Made by a program: the position numbers and the translations under genes. A model generated the notes under the pieces. The model was given only the letters and a program-made list of their open reading frames with translations, was not told where the DNA came from and searched no databases. 64,000 nucleotides of DNA. Origin: Spiroplasma endosymbiont of 'Nebria riversi'. Lineage in GTDB: Bacteria; Bacillota_I; Bacilli_A; Mycoplasmatales; Nriv7. Position 1 is the stretch's first letter. Every line of letters starts with the position of its first letter. This document shows, in pieces, positions 1 to 9,663 of this stretch. The stretch is from contig NZ_CP065193.1 in NCBI RefSeq assembly GCF_018831625.1, positions 992,001-1,056,000 of the forward strand. Reading direction: 5' to 3'.

Positions 1-21
1 GAATCCTAGTAATTTTTTCAT
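1..21 (-). CDS. Secreted/lipoprotein gene, N-terminus only (runs off window)
   Basis: The minus strand reads ATG followed by codons for MKKLLGF and then leaves the window. The start and upstream bases (TTAATTAAT before ATG) match the start of the ETX/MTX2-like gene at 48815, whose signal peptide begins MKKLLGILG. This is therefore probably the first seven residues of another exported Spiroplasma surface protein or toxin. Nothing about the mature protein can be seen. Confidence 0.5.
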
Positions 22-53
22 ATTAATTAATTTCATTTTCGTGAATTTTTAGT

Positions 54-80
54 AAATACCTAAGAAAACTAAACGCGACC
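54..80 (+). repeat. Plectrovirus-associated motif, copy 1
   Basis: The core CTAAGAAAACTAAACGCGAC recurs at about 37221-37247, 37384-37409, 49230-49256 (inverted) and 57850-57874, with a decayed copy at 49071-49094. The other copies sit in intergenic phage DNA, so this one marks a phage-derived junction just upstream of the S10 operon. Confidence 0.7.
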
Positions 81-97
81 CCGCGTGTTAAATATAT

Positions 98-125
98 TTG
101 TAATTGCTAAGGAATAGTGTATAAT
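98..125 (+). promoter_or_regulatory. Promoter of the S10 operon
   Basis: A -35 box TTGTAA (98-103) is followed after 16 bp by a perfect -10 box TATAAT (120-125). Transcription would start near 132 and leave a leader of about 80 nt before rpsJ. No other comparable promoter is obvious before rplQ. Confidence 0.65.
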
Positions 126-215
126 ATTTAACTGTGTATATTATATGTACCATTATTGATACGCCAAGAAGCGTTGTAGAAAAAGTAATTTTTAATTCAG
201 GAAGGAGACCGTGTT

Positions 216-533
216 ATGGCTCAAAAAATTAGAATTCGTTTATGTGGTTATGATAGCAAAACTGTTGACCAGTCAATTTTTAAAATTGTTCAAGCAGCTC
301 AATTGACGGGAGCAAAAGTTAAGGGACCGATTCCTTTGCCAACCAAAAGAGAAATTTATACTGTTTTACGATCTGTTCATAAACATAAAGATGCTCGTGA
401 ACAGTTTGAAATTCGAACTCATAATAGAATCGTTGATATTATTAATCCAACGCCAAAAACTGTAAATAGTTTATCAAGATTACAACTACCAAGTGGTGTG
501 GATATTGAGATTAAATTAAATGCAATTACCTAG
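216..533 (+). CDS. rpsJ: 30S ribosomal protein S10
   Basis: The 105-residue product has the usual length and the conserved segment [18 protein letters not shown] followed by [12 protein letters not shown]10 sits in the 30S head and also acts as NusE in antitermination. The start has a strong AAGGAG ribosome-binding site eight to ten bases upstream. It opens the S10 operon and is followed by a 77-nt gap with a small hairpin before rplC. Confidence 0.97.
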   Translation: MAQKIRIRLCGYDSKTVDQSIFKIVQAAQLTGAKVKGPIPLPTKREIYTVLRSVHKHKDAREQFEIRTHNRIVDIINPTPKTVNSLSRLQLPSGVDIEIKLNAIT

Positions 534-537
534 TCGA

Positions 538-562
538 CCTTTTAGAAATATATTTTAAAAGG
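538..562 (+). other. Small hairpin between rpsJ and rplC
   Basis: CCTTTTA (538-544) can pair with TAAAAGG (556-562) around an 11-nt AT-rich loop. There is no long U tract, so it could be an RNA processing or pausing element rather than a terminator. Confidence 0.3.
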
Positions 563-610
563 CAATGATATACACAATAATGATAAGTTGGAAAGGACGG
601 TAAAATTCTT

Positions 611-1318
611 ATGAAAGGAATTTTAGGCAGAAAAATCGCTATGAGTCAGGTCTTTACTGTTGAAGGAAAGATAATTCCCGTAACAGTTATTGAAGCGCAA
701 CCTAATGTTGTTACTGATGTTAAAACAGCAGAAAAAAATGGTTATACTTCGTTGCAATTAGCGGTAGAAGATAAAAGATCTAATTTAGTTAACAAACCAT
801 TGATAGGACATTTTAAAAGAGCTAAGACAACTCCGAAAAGGTTTAGTAAAGAGATTCGTGAAATGTCAGGGTTTAATATGGGAGATATTATTAATTGTGA
901 TATTTTCACTCCGGGTGAATTAGTGGATGTGCGAGCCATTAGCAAGGGCAAAGGCTTTGCGGGAGTTATTAAACGTCATAATTATTCAAGAGGGCCGATG
1001 GCTCATGGTTCTGGATTTCATCGCGAAATTGGTTCAATGGGCGCGATTGCTCCGAACCGAATTTTTAAAGGAAAAAAGATGCCGGGAAGAATGGGACATC
1101 AACAAGTTACAATGCAAAATTTGCAAGTAATTCATATTGATGTTGCTAAGAATGCGCTATTAGTTAAAGGTTCAATTCCGGGACCTAAAAAACAGTTTGT
1201 TGTTATTACTGAAGCGATTAAGGGCTTAAAAACAAAAACACCACCAAATTTAGTTAACAATCAACCACCTGTTGAAACTACTACAGTAGATGTTAGTAGC
1301 GTTGCCCCAGCAGCATAA
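611..1318 (+). CDS. rplC: 50S ribosomal protein L3
   Basis: The start [20 protein letters not shown] and the core [19 protein letters not shown] are L3 signatures; L3 organises the peptidyl-transferase region of 23S rRNA. At 235 residues it is about 25 longer than the usual ~210. The excess is a low-complexity Thr/Val/Pro/Ala tail from about residue 205 to the end. Ribosomal protein tails of this kind are known in Mollicutes. The start follows a GGAAAGGACGG region. Confidence 0.97.
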   Translation: MKGILGRKIAMSQVFTVEGKIIPVTVIEAQPNVVTDVKTAEKNGYTSLQLAVEDKRSNLVNKPLIGHFKRAKTTPKRFSKEIREMSGFNMGDIINCDIFTPGELVDVRAISKGKGFAGVIKRHNYSRGPMAHGSGFHREIGSMGAIAPNRIFKGKKMPGRMGHQQVTMQNLQVIHIDVAKNALLVKGSIPGPKKQFVVITEAIKGLKTKTPPNLVNNQPPVETTTVDVSSVAPAA

Positions 1319-1334
1319 TTATTAAGGAGAAAAA

Positions 1335-1964
1335 ATGATGAAGTTACAAGTATTAGATATTAATGGTAATGTTGTTAAAGATGTTAGTTTAAATGAGAAA
1401 GTTTGAAATATTACGCCTCATCAACAAGCAATGTTTGATGCAACAATTGCTCAACAAGCGTCTTGAAGACAGGGAACACATCAAACTAAAACTCGTGGCG
1501 AAGTTAGTGGCGGTGGTAAAAAACCATGAAAGCAAAAGGGAACAGGCCGAGCCAGACAAGGTTCAATTCGTTCGCCACAATGAAAAGGTGGGGGAATTGT
1601 ATTTGGTCCGACAGTTGAGAAAAATTATAAATTGCATGTTAATCGGAAAGTAAGAAAGTTAGCATTAAAATCGGCGTTATCCTTAAAAGCACAAAATAAT
1701 GAACTTATTATTGTTGATACTATTAGTTTAGAAAAATATTCAACAAAGGCAGTTTTACAAATTTGTCAAAATTTAAAGTTAGTGGATAATAAAACATTAT
1801 TAATTACTAAATTAGCTGATGAAATGATTGTTAAATCAGCAAGTAATATTGCAAAATTTAATGTCATTGCCGCTAGTGGTTTAAATATTTATGATTTATT
1901 GCACGCTAATAAGTTATTAATAACTTTAGAGGCGTTAGTAAACATTGAGGGGGTATTGGCATAA
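1335..1964 (+). CDS. rplD: 50S ribosomal protein L4
   Basis: Five in-frame UGA-Trp codons lie in the first 85 residues. The conserved loop with RGEVSGGGKKPWKQKGTGRA and RSPQWKGGGIVFGP, which reaches into the exit tunnel, is intact. The C-terminal domain runs to 1964. The AAGGAG site at 1324-1329 serves ATG 1335, with 1338 as an alternative. The stop overlaps the rplW start (TAATG), which suggests translational coupling. Without table 4 this gene would look broken into pieces. Confidence 0.96.
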
Positions 1965-2251
1965 TGCATATTACCGAAGTAATTAAAAAGCCAGTCTTAA
2001 CAGAAAAGTCATATTTAAAAATTAATGTTGATGGTAAATATACTTTTGAAGTTAATTATAAGGCTAATAAGACACAAATTAAAAAAGCATTTGAAACTAT
2101 TTTTGAAGTAAAAGTTCTTAAGGTAAATATTATTAAAAAGAAACCGAAAGCTAAAAAAATGGGACGGTTTGAAGGATTAACTAATGCTAGTAAAAGAGCG
2201 ATTTTTACTTTAAAACCAGGTGAAAAATTAGAGTTATTTAATAACGAATAA
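1964..2251 (+). CDS. rplW: 50S ribosomal protein L23
   Basis: The 95-residue product has the family start ITEVIKKPVLTEKSY and the central VNYKANKTQIKKAFE. L23 lies at the exit-tunnel mouth and is the docking site for trigger factor and SRP. Its start codon overlaps the rplD stop. Confidence 0.97.
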   Translation: MHITEVIKKPVLTEKSYLKINVDGKYTFEVNYKANKTQIKKAFETIFEVKVLKVNIIKKKPKAKKMGRFEGLTNASKRAIFTLKPGEKLELFNNE

Positions 2252-2269
2252 TATTAAGGAGTAAGAGTT

Positions 2270-3106
2270 ATGGCAATAAAGAAATATAAACCAGTTACTA
2301 ATGGTCGTCGTAATATGACAACTCTTGATTATTCAGTTTTAACAACTGATAAACCAGAGAAATCGTTATTAACTACATTAAATAGGAAATCTGGTCGGAA
2401 TAACCGGGGAATTATTACTACGCGTCATAAAGGTGGCGGTCATAAAAGAAAATATCGTATTATTGACTTTAAACGTGATAAAGACAATATTATTGGTAAA
2501 GTAGCAAGTATTGAGTATGACCCTAATCGTAATGCGTTTATTTCATTAATTAATTATCTTGATGGTGAAAAAAGATATATTTTAGCACCTAAAACTCTTG
2601 AAGTGGGAATGGAAATTGTTAGTGGTCCGCTGGTGGATATTAAAGTTGGTAATAGTATGCCAATGGGAAAAATGTCTGAGGGGACAGTAGTTCATAATAT
2701 TGAATTGCGACCTTTAAAAGGTGGTCAATTAGCTAGAAGTGCGGGAACTAGTGCTCAATTATTAGGAAAAGATGAAAGTGGTCGTTATGTTACGATTCGT
2801 TTAAATTCTGGTGAGGTTCGCAAGATATTAGCATCTTGTCGAGCAACAATTGGTGAAGTCGGTAATGAAGATCGGAACTTAGTTAATTGAGGAAAAGCTG
2901 GAAGAAATCGTTGAAGAGGAATTCGCCCGACGGTTAGAGGTTCAGTTATGAATCCTAATGATCATCCACATGGTGGTGGTGAAGGAAAAGCGCCGATTGG
3001 AAGAGTAGCTCCTGTAACACCTTGAGGTAAGAAGACATTGGGGATGAAAACTCGTAATCCTCGTAAGGCTTCAACAAAATTAATTATTAGAAGAAAGAAA
3101 AAATAG
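2270..3106 (+). CDS. rplB: 50S ribosomal protein L2
   Basis: The 278-residue product has the N-terminal segment [18 protein letters not shown] and the C-terminal [13 protein letters not shown] that contacts the peptidyl-transferase centre. UGA-Trp codons at 2888, 2912 and 3022 are read through, as the conserved C-terminal part after them shows. An AAGGAG site precedes the ATG. Confidence 0.97.
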
Positions 3107-3136
3107 GGTAATGCTTATGAAAGGAAATCGTTAAGG

Positions 3137-3409
3137 ATGGGAAGATCATTAAAAAAAGGACCATATATTGCGTCACATTTATTGAAAAAAGTTGAGTTGT
3201 TGAATAGTAATAATAAAAGAGAAGTAATGAAAACTTGATCGCGCCGCTCTACTATTTCTCCTGCCTTCATTAATCATACAGTTGCTGTTCATGATGGCAG
3301 AAAGCATGTTCCGGTTTTTGTAACTGAAGATATGGTTGGTCATAAATTTGGTGAATTTGCACCAACAAGATCGTTTGGTGGGCATGGAAATGATAAGAAG
3401 AAGAAATAG
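3137..3409 (+). CDS. rpsS: 30S ribosomal protein S19
   Basis: [20 protein letters not shown] is a typical S19 start. The 90-residue protein ends with the family's [11 protein letters not shown] segment and a basic tail. It contacts 16S rRNA in the head with S13. A five-codon mini-ORF begins at 3117 and ends just before this start; its sequence supplies the ribosome-binding region. Confidence 0.95.
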
Positions 3410-3424
3410 TAAGGAGTTTAAAAT

Positions 3425-3772
3425 ATGGAAGCAAAAGCTATTTTAAGAACAATTAGAATTGCCCCCAGAAAGGTGCAATTAATTGCTGAATTAATAAGAA
3501 GAAAACCAGTTACTGATGCTTTAGCGATTTTAATGAATACTAATAAAAAAGCTAGTGAGCCAGTACTTAAACTTCTAAAATCGGCTATTGCTAACGCGGT
3601 AAATAATTATGCGATGGATGGGGATGCGTTATTAATTAAAGAGGTTTTAGTGAATGAGGGCGCAACTTTAAAACGGTTCCGACCATCAGATCATGGACAA
3701 GTTTATAAAATATTAAAAAGAACTAGTCACATTACAATTTTCGTAACAGACGAAAAGGGAGGTAATCAATAA
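3425..3772 (+). CDS. rplV: 50S ribosomal protein L22
   Basis: The 115-residue product has the L22 pattern [23 protein letters not shown] and the beta-hairpin end [20 protein letters not shown] that lines the exit tunnel. It ends on the first base of the rpsC start codon, so the two are coupled. Confidence 0.96.
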   Translation: MEAKAILRTIRIAPRKVQLIAELIRRKPVTDALAILMNTNKKASEPVLKLLKSAIANAVNNYAMDGDALLIKEVLVNEGATLKRFRPSDHGQVYKILKRTSHITIFVTDEKGGNQ

Positions 3773-4449
3773 TGGGACAAAAGGCAAGTCCGCATGGATT
3801 ACGACTTGGTATTAATAAAGACTGAGACTCAAGATGATATGCTAAAGATAAAAATTTTGCTAATTGATTACATTCTGATATTAAAATTCGTAAAGTAATT
3901 TTGAAAAAATGGAAAAATGCAGCAATTGCTAAAATTGAAATTGAACGCACGAAAGAAAATATTACGCTTTTCATTCATTCTTCGCGTCCGGGCGTTGTCT
4001 TGGGACAAGAAGGTTCAAATATTGAAAATATTATTAAAGCTATTCGGCGTGCAATTGGTTTGACAACTAAAAGTAAATTAGACATTAAGATTAATGTTGT
4101 TGATATCAAAGTTCCTGATTTGAATGCCCAACTTGTTGCTGAAAATATGGCGCAACAAATTGTTAATCGGGCATCGTTTAGAACGATACAAAAATTAGCA
4201 ATCCGTAAAGCAATGAAAGCTGGGGCGAAGGGAATTAAAACTTTAGTGTCGGGAAGACTTGGCGGTGTTGATATGGCTCGTAGTGAGGGTTATGCTAAAG
4301 GCAGTGTTCCCTTGGCGACTTTGCGAAGTGATATTGATTATGCTAAAGTATCAGCGTTAACAACTTATGGTTTGATTGGAATTAAGGTTTGAATTTATAA
4401 GGGTGAAATTTTACCAGAAAAGAAAAATTCTGTTAAGGAGGCGAAGTAA
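3772..4449 (+). CDS. rpsC: 30S ribosomal protein S3
   Basis: [24 protein letters not shown] is diagnostic of S3 and uses UGA for Trp. The KH domain motif [13 protein letters not shown] and the C-terminal [21 protein letters not shown] complete a 225-residue protein. S3 forms part of the mRNA entry pore. The AAGGAGG near the 3' end serves rplP. Confidence 0.96.
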
Positions 4450-4451
4450 TT

Positions 4452-4934
4452 ATGTTAATGCCAAAACGAACTAAATATCGCCGTCCGCATCGTGTTTCTT
4501 ATGAAGGCAAAGCAACAAGAGGAACTAAGGTTTCGTTTGGTGAATATGGATTACAAGCAGTTGGCAAATTGGTTATGCCTAAAAGAAATATTGTTGTCAA
4601 TACTGATCAAGTACAAAAAAAACCTGAATTACAAGGTCTTTGAATTACTTCAAAACAAATTGAAGCAGCAAGAATTGCAGCGACAAGATATATGAAACGA
4701 GGCGGAAAAGTTTGAATTAACATTTTTCCGCAGATGGCGAAAACTAAAAAGCCACTTGAAGTTCGAATGGGTTCTGGAAAAGGGTCTCCTGAAGAGTTTG
4801 TTGCTGTTGTTAAAAAAGGACGAATTATGTTTGAAGTTGCTGGTGTTACCGAAGAAGTAGCAAGAGAAGCGTTAAGACTGGCAATGCATAAATTGCCAAT
4901 CAGATGTAAAATTGTTAAACGAGGTGAAGAATAA
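4452..4934 (+). CDS. rplP: 50S ribosomal protein L16 with internal insertion
   Basis: [14 protein letters not shown], then [25 protein letters not shown] and [15 protein letters not shown] are L16 signatures. Against a typical bacterial L16 there are about 23 extra residues between LQA (residue 36) and WIT (about 64), beginning [14 protein letters not shown]. The rest aligns without gaps and the C-terminus is slightly short. L16 binds near the A-site tRNA elbow. The insertion keeps frame and is not repetitive. The stop overlaps the rpmC start. Confidence 0.95.
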
Positions 4935-5482
4935 TGGCAAAGAAGATATTTAAAGATAAAAGCATTAATGATTTACAACATCGTGCTGAAGAATTAAAAG
5001 CAGAATTGTTTGCCTTAAGATTTCAATCAGCAACTGGACAATTAGAAAAGCCTCATCGGATTAAAGAATTACGAAGAGAAGTTGCTAGAATATTAACGCA
5101 TTTACAAATGAGAAAAGATGCTGGCGAAGTTGTTAAACCATTGAATCAACAAAAAGTTGTTATTTCTGAAACATTACAAAAAGAAATTGATCAAAAAACT
5201 AAAGTTGTTGAAGAGAAAGCAAAACCTAAACTTAAAGAAAAGAAATTAGTTGTTGAAAAGCAAGATGATGTTGTTGCTAAACAAATTGAACTGGAAAATC
5301 AAAAATTAGTGGCAAAAGAAATTAAAAAAGTTAAAGATGGTGTAGCACCAGTTATGAAAGAAAAGAAAGCTTCTAAGCCGATAACAAGTAAAGATAGTAA
5401 AGAATCTATTGTTAAAACAGCAAAAGTTACTAAATCTAAATCAGCAACGATAACCCCTAATACAAAAACTGATGAAAAGTGA
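4934..5482 (+). CDS. rpmC: 50S ribosomal protein L29 with long charged tail
   Basis: Residues 1-65 are a normal L29 ([18 protein letters not shown], then [18 protein letters not shown]). About 115 more residues follow, rich in Lys, Glu and Val, with no recognisable domain and probably largely disordered. Typical L29 is 60-70 residues. L29 lies beside the exit tunnel, so the tail may reach the tunnel mouth, the membrane or another complex. The extension stays in frame up to the rpsQ ribosome-binding site, which argues against a lost stop codon. Confidence 0.93.
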   Translation: MAKKIFKDKSINDLQHRAEELKAELFALRFQSATGQLEKPHRIKELRREVARILTHLQMRKDAGEVVKPLNQQKVVISETLQKEIDQKTKVVEEKAKPKLKEKKLVVEKQDDVVAKQIELENQKLVAKEIKKVKDGVAPVMKEKKASKPITSKDSKESIVKTAKVTKSKSATITPNTKTDEK

Positions 5483-5489
5483 GGCGATA

Positions 5490-5753
5490 ATGATGGAAAG
5501 AAATAACCGTAAGGTTTATACGGGTATTGTTGTTTCTAGTAAAATGGAGAAGACAATTACTGTTTTAGTAGAAACATATAAAAGTGATCCGATATATAAA
5601 AAACGCGTTAAATATTCAAAAAAGTTTAAAGCTCATGATCAAGACAATTCTTCCCAAGAGGGTGATCGTGTTTTAATTATGGAAACAAGACCATTATCAG
5701 CAACTAAACGCTTTCGTTTAGTAAAAATTGTTGAAAAAGCAATTATTTTATAG
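5490..5753 (+). CDS. rpsQ: 30S ribosomal protein S17
   Basis: The core [22 protein letters not shown] and [18 protein letters not shown] define S17, an early 16S-binding OB-fold protein. The start is taken at ATG 5490 (MMERNN) because GAGGCGAT lies directly upstream; 5493 is equally possible. Confidence 0.95.
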   Translation: MMERNNRKVYTGIVVSSKMEKTITVLVETYKSDPIYKKRVKYSKKFKAHDQDNSSQEGDRVLIMETRPLSATKRFRLVKIVEKAIIL

Positions 5754-5770
5754 AAAAGGAAGTATAGATT

Positions 5771-6139
5771 ATGATTCAAACTGAGTCTCAATTAAGGGTC
5801 GCCGATAATACAGGAGCAAAAGTAATTTTAGTAATTCGGAACTTAGGTGGTTCGGCCCGTAAATTTACAAGTGTTGGTGATGTTATTGTTTGTTCAGTTA
5901 AACAAGCAACACCGGGGGGGATTGTTAAAAAGGGACAAGTTGTTAAAGCTGTTATTGTTCGTACTAAAAAAGCTGTTCGCAGAAGTGATGGTACATATAT
6001 TAAGTTTTCGGAAAATGCAGCTGTTCTTATTAGAGATGATAAAATGCCAAGAGGAACAAGAATTTTTGGTCCGATTGCTAGAGAAGTAAAAGAAGCAGGA
6101 TTTAATAAAATTGCTTCTTTAGCAACTGAGGTGATATAA
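5771..6139 (+). CDS. rplN: 50S ribosomal protein L14
   Basis: The 122-residue product has the usual length, with [17 protein letters not shown] at the start and [12 protein letters not shown] near the end. L14 helps form the factor-binding side of the 50S subunit. It is separated from rplX by one base. Confidence 0.97.
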   Translation: MIQTESQLRVADNTGAKVILVIRNLGGSARKFTSVGDVIVCSVKQATPGGIVKKGQVVKAVIVRTKKAVRRSDGTYIKFSENAAVLIRDDKMPRGTRIFGPIAREVKEAGFNKIASLATEVI

Positions 6140-6140
6140 G

Positions 6141-6452
6141 ATGATAAAAATAAAAATTAAAAAAGGTGACCAAGTATTAGTTATTGCTGGTAAACACCGT
6201 GGTTTTAAAGGACCAGTTACTAATATTTTAAAGAAAAAACTTCGTGTGGAAATTGAAGGCATTACAATTAAAAAAAACCAAAAACCAACCCAAAATGATA
6301 AAGGGGAAATTAAAGAAATTCCTGCAAGCATTCATCTTTCCAATGTTGCTTTACTAGATAGTAAAGATAAAACTAAAACAACTAAAATTGGTTATGAGAT
6401 TAAAGATGGTAAAAAATATCGGATTGCTCGCAAAACCAAGACAAGAATTTAA
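6141..6452 (+). CDS. rplX: 50S ribosomal protein L24
   Basis: The N-terminal KOW motif is KGDQVLVIAGKHRGFKG, followed by IEGITIKKNQKP and HLSNVALLD. At 103 residues it matches the family length. L24 nucleates 50S assembly. Confidence 0.96.
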   Translation: MIKIKIKKGDQVLVIAGKHRGFKGPVTNILKKKLRVEIEGITIKKNQKPTQNDKGEIKEIPASIHLSNVALLDSKDKTKTTKIGYEIKDGKKYRIARKTKTRI

Positions 6453-6471
6453 TTGAAGGAGTTAAAATTTG

Positions 6472-7011
6472 ATGAATTATTTACAAAAACAATATCAAGA
6501 TAAAATTATTCAGGAAATGATGCAAGAATATAATTTTACTTCTACAATGCAAGTTTCTAAAATTATCAAAGTAGTTGTTAATGTTGGTATTGGTGATGCT
6601 GTTAGTAACAGTAAAAATATTGAAATAGTAATGCAAGAATTGTACTTAATTACCGGACAAAAACCAGTAATAACTAGAGCAAAAAAATCAATTGCTGGTT
6701 TTAAGTTACGAGAAGGAACGCCAATTGGGTGTAAAGTAACTTTACGGGGTACTAAAATGTATGACTTTCTTTATAAATTATTTAATATTAATTTACCTCG
6801 GGTTCGTGATTTTCGTGGTTTAAATAAAGCTGGTTTTGATAAACACGGTAACTACACATTAGGAATTAAAGAACAATTGATTTTTCCTGAAATTGATTAC
6901 GACAAAGTTGTAAAAACAAGAGGAATGAGTATTACTATTGTAATGTCTAGTAATAATCAAAATGAATCATTTTCTTTACTAAAAAAAATGGGTGCACCAT
7001 TTAAGAAATAG
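6472..7011 (+). CDS. rplE: 50S ribosomal protein L5
   Basis: The product has [29 protein letters not shown], and the C-terminal [10 protein letters not shown], all L5 signatures. L5 carries 5S rRNA and contacts P-site tRNA. GAAGGAG upstream fits ATG 6472; TTG 6469 is an in-frame alternative. Confidence 0.96.
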   Translation: MNYLQKQYQDKIIQEMMQEYNFTSTMQVSKIIKVVVNVGIGDAVSNSKNIEIVMQELYLITGQKPVITRAKKSIAGFKLREGTPIGCKVTLRGTKMYDFLYKLFNINLPRVRDFRGLNKAGFDKHGNYTLGIKEQLIFPEIDYDKVVKTRGMSITIVMSSNNQNESFSLLKKMGAPFKK

Positions 7012-7027
7012 GAGAGGAAAGAAACTG

Positions 7028-7213
7028 ATGGCAAAAAAATCACTAAAAGTAAAACAATTAAAAACTCCTAAGTTTGCAGTTCGCGCATACACTCGTTGTC
7101 AAAATTGTGGCCGACCAAAGTCAGTATTAAGAAAGTTTCAATTATGTCGTATATGTATTCGTGAATTTGGCAATAAAGGGCAAATCCCTGGGCTTAAGAA
7201 AGCTTCATGATAG
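7028..7213 (+). CDS. rpsN: 30S ribosomal protein S14, zinc-binding type
   Basis: The 61-residue short form of S14 has [20 protein letters not shown], giving a CxxC-x12-CxxC zinc site. It ends KKASW, the last residue being a UGA-Trp just before the UAG stop. The preceding GGAGAGGAAAG region is a good ribosome-binding site. Confidence 0.96.
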
Positions 7214-7232
7214 GGGAGGTAGTTAGTAAAAT

Positions 7233-7634
7233 ATGATGACAGATCCAATTAGCGATATGCTAACAAGAATTCGCAATGCTAACCAGCGACAATTTAAAAA
7301 GGTAAGCATTCCGACTTCTAATATAAAATTGCAAATTGCCCAAATTCTGAAAGAAGAAGGGTATATTACCGATTTTAAAATTAATGAGAAACCCAAAGAT
7401 GGAACTCATAGCAAAATTGATATTTTATTAAAATATAAAGCAAGCCAAAGGGTAATTTGAGGTTTAAAGAGAATATCTAAGCCAGGTCTTAGAGTATATG
7501 TTAAAAATAGTGAGATTCCAAAGGTTTTAAATGGTTTAGGAATTGCAATTATTTCGACATCAATCGGAGTTATGACTGATGCAAAAGCAAGAGAAAATCG
7601 TTTAGGTGGCGAAGTTCTTGCCTTTGTTTGATAG
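7233..7634 (+). CDS. rpsH: 30S ribosomal protein S8
   Basis: The start [18 protein letters not shown] and the end [19 protein letters not shown] are S8 signatures. UGA-Trp codons occur at 7458 ([16 protein letters not shown]) and as the last sense codon. GGGGAGG precedes two adjacent ATGs at 7233 and 7236. The full length is 133 residues. Confidence 0.96.
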
Positions 7635-7645
7635 GGTGATAAATT

Positions 7646-8188
7646 ATGTCAAGAATTGGTAATCGCATTCTATCTGTACAAGATGGCGTTGAAATAAATG
7701 TTGCAAAAAATAATATCATAACTATTAAAGGACCTAAAGGAACACTCAATAAACAATTACCACAAAAAATTACTATTATCGTTGAAAACCAAACGATTAA
7801 AACTATCAGATCGAATGAACAAAAACATACTAAGCAATTACATGGAACTACTAATTCATTGTTAGAAGGAATGTTAACAGGTGTTACTACTGGTTTTAGT
7901 AAAAGATTATTAATTAATGGGGTGGGATATCGTGCTAATATTAAGGGTGATAAACTAAATTTAAGTTTAGGGTTTTCACATCCGATTCAATATACTATCC
8001 CTGAGGGAATAACAGTTGTTTGTCCTAAACCAACAGAACTTATTATTTCAGGAATTAGTAAAGAATTAGTTGGACAAGTAGCAGCCGATATTCGTGCTTT
8101 TCGACGAATAGAACCGTATAAAGCCAAAGGAATTCAATATGATAATGAATACATTATTCGTAAGGAAGGGAAATCAGCAGGTAAATAG
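7646..8188 (+). CDS. rplF: 50S ribosomal protein L6
   Basis: The 180-residue, two-domain L6 has [10 protein letters not shown] at the start, [16 protein letters not shown] in the middle and [23 protein letters not shown] at the end. L6 sits near the sarcin-ricin loop. Confidence 0.97.
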   Translation: MSRIGNRILSVQDGVEINVAKNNIITIKGPKGTLNKQLPQKITIIVENQTIKTIRSNEQKHTKQLHGTTNSLLEGMLTGVTTGFSKRLLINGVGYRANIKGDKLNLSLGFSHPIQYTIPEGITVVCPKPTELIISGISKELVGQVAADIRAFRRIEPYKAKGIQYDNEYIIRKEGKSAGK

Positions 8189-8222
8189 ACAATAGTCTAG
8201 ATTACTTTCAAAGGAGTTAAAA

Positions 8223-8573
8223 ATGAAATCAAATCGCTATGAAGCAAGAAAAATTAGACATTTTCGCATTCGTAAAAAAATAACTGGTTCTGAATTAAGA
8301 CCCCGACTTAATGTATTTCGTTCTAATAAGAATCTTTATGCACAAATTATTGATGATAGTCAGCACCGGACACTAGTTTCTTACTCAACTTTGCAAATGA
8401 CAGGTAAGGGTAATTTAAATAAAGCTAGTGCTACTCTTCTGGGAGAAATGTTAGCCAAGAAAGCTTTAGAAAACAATATTACCACCGTGGTCTTTGATCG
8501 CGGGGGGTACTTGTATCACGGGAAAATTGCTGCGTTTGCGGAGGCCGCAAGAGAACATGGATTGAAATTTTAG
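8223..8573 (+). CDS. rplR: 50S ribosomal protein L18
   Basis: The 116-residue protein has [20 protein letters not shown] and the C-terminal [27 protein letters not shown]18 binds 5S rRNA with L5. An AAAGGAG site lies nine bases upstream. Confidence 0.97.
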   Translation: MKSNRYEARKIRHFRIRKKITGSELRPRLNVFRSNKNLYAQIIDDSQHRTLVSYSTLQMTGKGNLNKASATLLGEMLAKKALENNITTVVFDRGGYLYHGKIAAFAEAAREHGLKF

Positions 8574-8591
8574 TAGAGGAGAAGTATCTTA

Positions 8592-9221
8592 ATGCAAGAA
8601 AAAAAAGATCAACAAAATTTAACGGCATCACCAACTAAGCCCAATTTTGCTAATCGAGGTAGTGATGGTGAACGAAATAAAAAACGATGAACTAAAAAAC
8701 CAAGCGCTAATTTTCAAAAACCGGTTGAAGAGTTCGAAGAAAAGGTTGTTAAAGTAAGAAGGGTAACTAAAGTAACTAAAGGGGGGCGACATTTTCGTTT
8801 CTCAGTAGTAGTTATTATTGGTAACCATAAGGGAAAAGTTGGTTTTGCTACCGGTAAAGCTAATGAAGTACCCGATGCTATTAAAAAAGCAGCAAAAGCT
8901 GCTAAGAAAAATACTTTTATGATTCCAATGGTGGGGGTTACTGTTCCTCATGAGGGTATTGGTCATTATGGTGGGGGCCGAGTATTAATTAAACCTGCTA
9001 GAAAAGGTACGGGAATTATTGCTGGTGGTCCAGTTCGGACTTTAATTGAAGTATCTGGTGTTCAAGATATTTATGTTAAGTCATTAGGTTCTAATACCTC
9101 ACTTATTATGATTAGAGCAGCAATGGATGGTTTAAAACAAATGCGAACTAAAGAACAAGTTTATAGTTTACGAGAAATTAAAGAAAAAGTTAGTGAAAAA
9201 TCACTAGCAAGGGAACAATAA
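8592..9221 (+). CDS. rpsE: 30S ribosomal protein S5
   Basis: The S5 core ([22 protein letters not shown] and [11 protein letters not shown]) starts near residue 60. It is preceded by a basic, Asn/Lys-rich N-terminal extension containing a UGA-Trp (KKRWTKKP). The total is 209 residues against about 165 in most bacteria. S5 helps unwind mRNA at the entry pore. Confidence 0.95.
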
Positions 9222-9223
9222 TT

Positions 9224-9661
9224 ATGAAATTACATGAACTTAAATATACTGAAAAATCTCGTAAAGATAAAAAACGCCTTGGAAGAGGAGCGTCTTCAGG
9301 GCACGGAAAAACTTCTGGTAAAGGACATAAAGGTCAAAATGCTAGAAGTGGTGGTGGTGTTCGTCCTGGATTTGAAGGTGGACAAACGCCTTTATTTCGT
9401 AGAATTCCTAAAATCGGTTTTACCAATTTTACAAAGAAACGATATGAAATTGTTAACTTAAGTGCTTTAGAACAATTAGATGTAACTGAAATTACTCCCC
9501 AAGTTTTAAAAAGTAAAAAATTAATTAATAGTGAAAAATCATTAGTAAAAATTCTTGCTAATGGTAAAATTAGTAAAGCATTAGTTATTAAAGCTCATAA
9601 GTTTTCAAAAGTTGCTAAAGATGCTATTGAGAAGGCTAATGGTAAAACCGAGGTGATTTAA
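9224..9661 (+). CDS. rplO: 50S ribosomal protein L15
   Basis: The Gly-rich N-terminal arm [20 protein letters not shown] followed by [15 protein letters not shown] is typical of L15. At 145 residues it has the normal length. It lies two bases after rpsE and two before secY, as in most bacteria. Confidence 0.97.
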   Translation: MKLHELKYTEKSRKDKKRLGRGASSGHGKTSGKGHKGQNARSGGGVRPGFEGGQTPLFRRIPKIGFTNFTKKRYEIVNLSALEQLDVTEITPQVLKSKKLINSEKSLVKILANGKISKALVIKAHKFSKVAKDAIEKANGKTEVI

Positions 9662-9663
9662 TA

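Noticed and set aside
54..80. Motif considered as a XerCD dif site
   Set aside because: It lacks the two 11-bp inverted arms of dif; filamentous-phage dif use is known elsewhere but not supported by this sequence.
742..951. Minus-strand ORF inside rplC
   Set aside because: Shadow of a conserved ribosomal gene, with no ribosome-binding site or recognisable protein.
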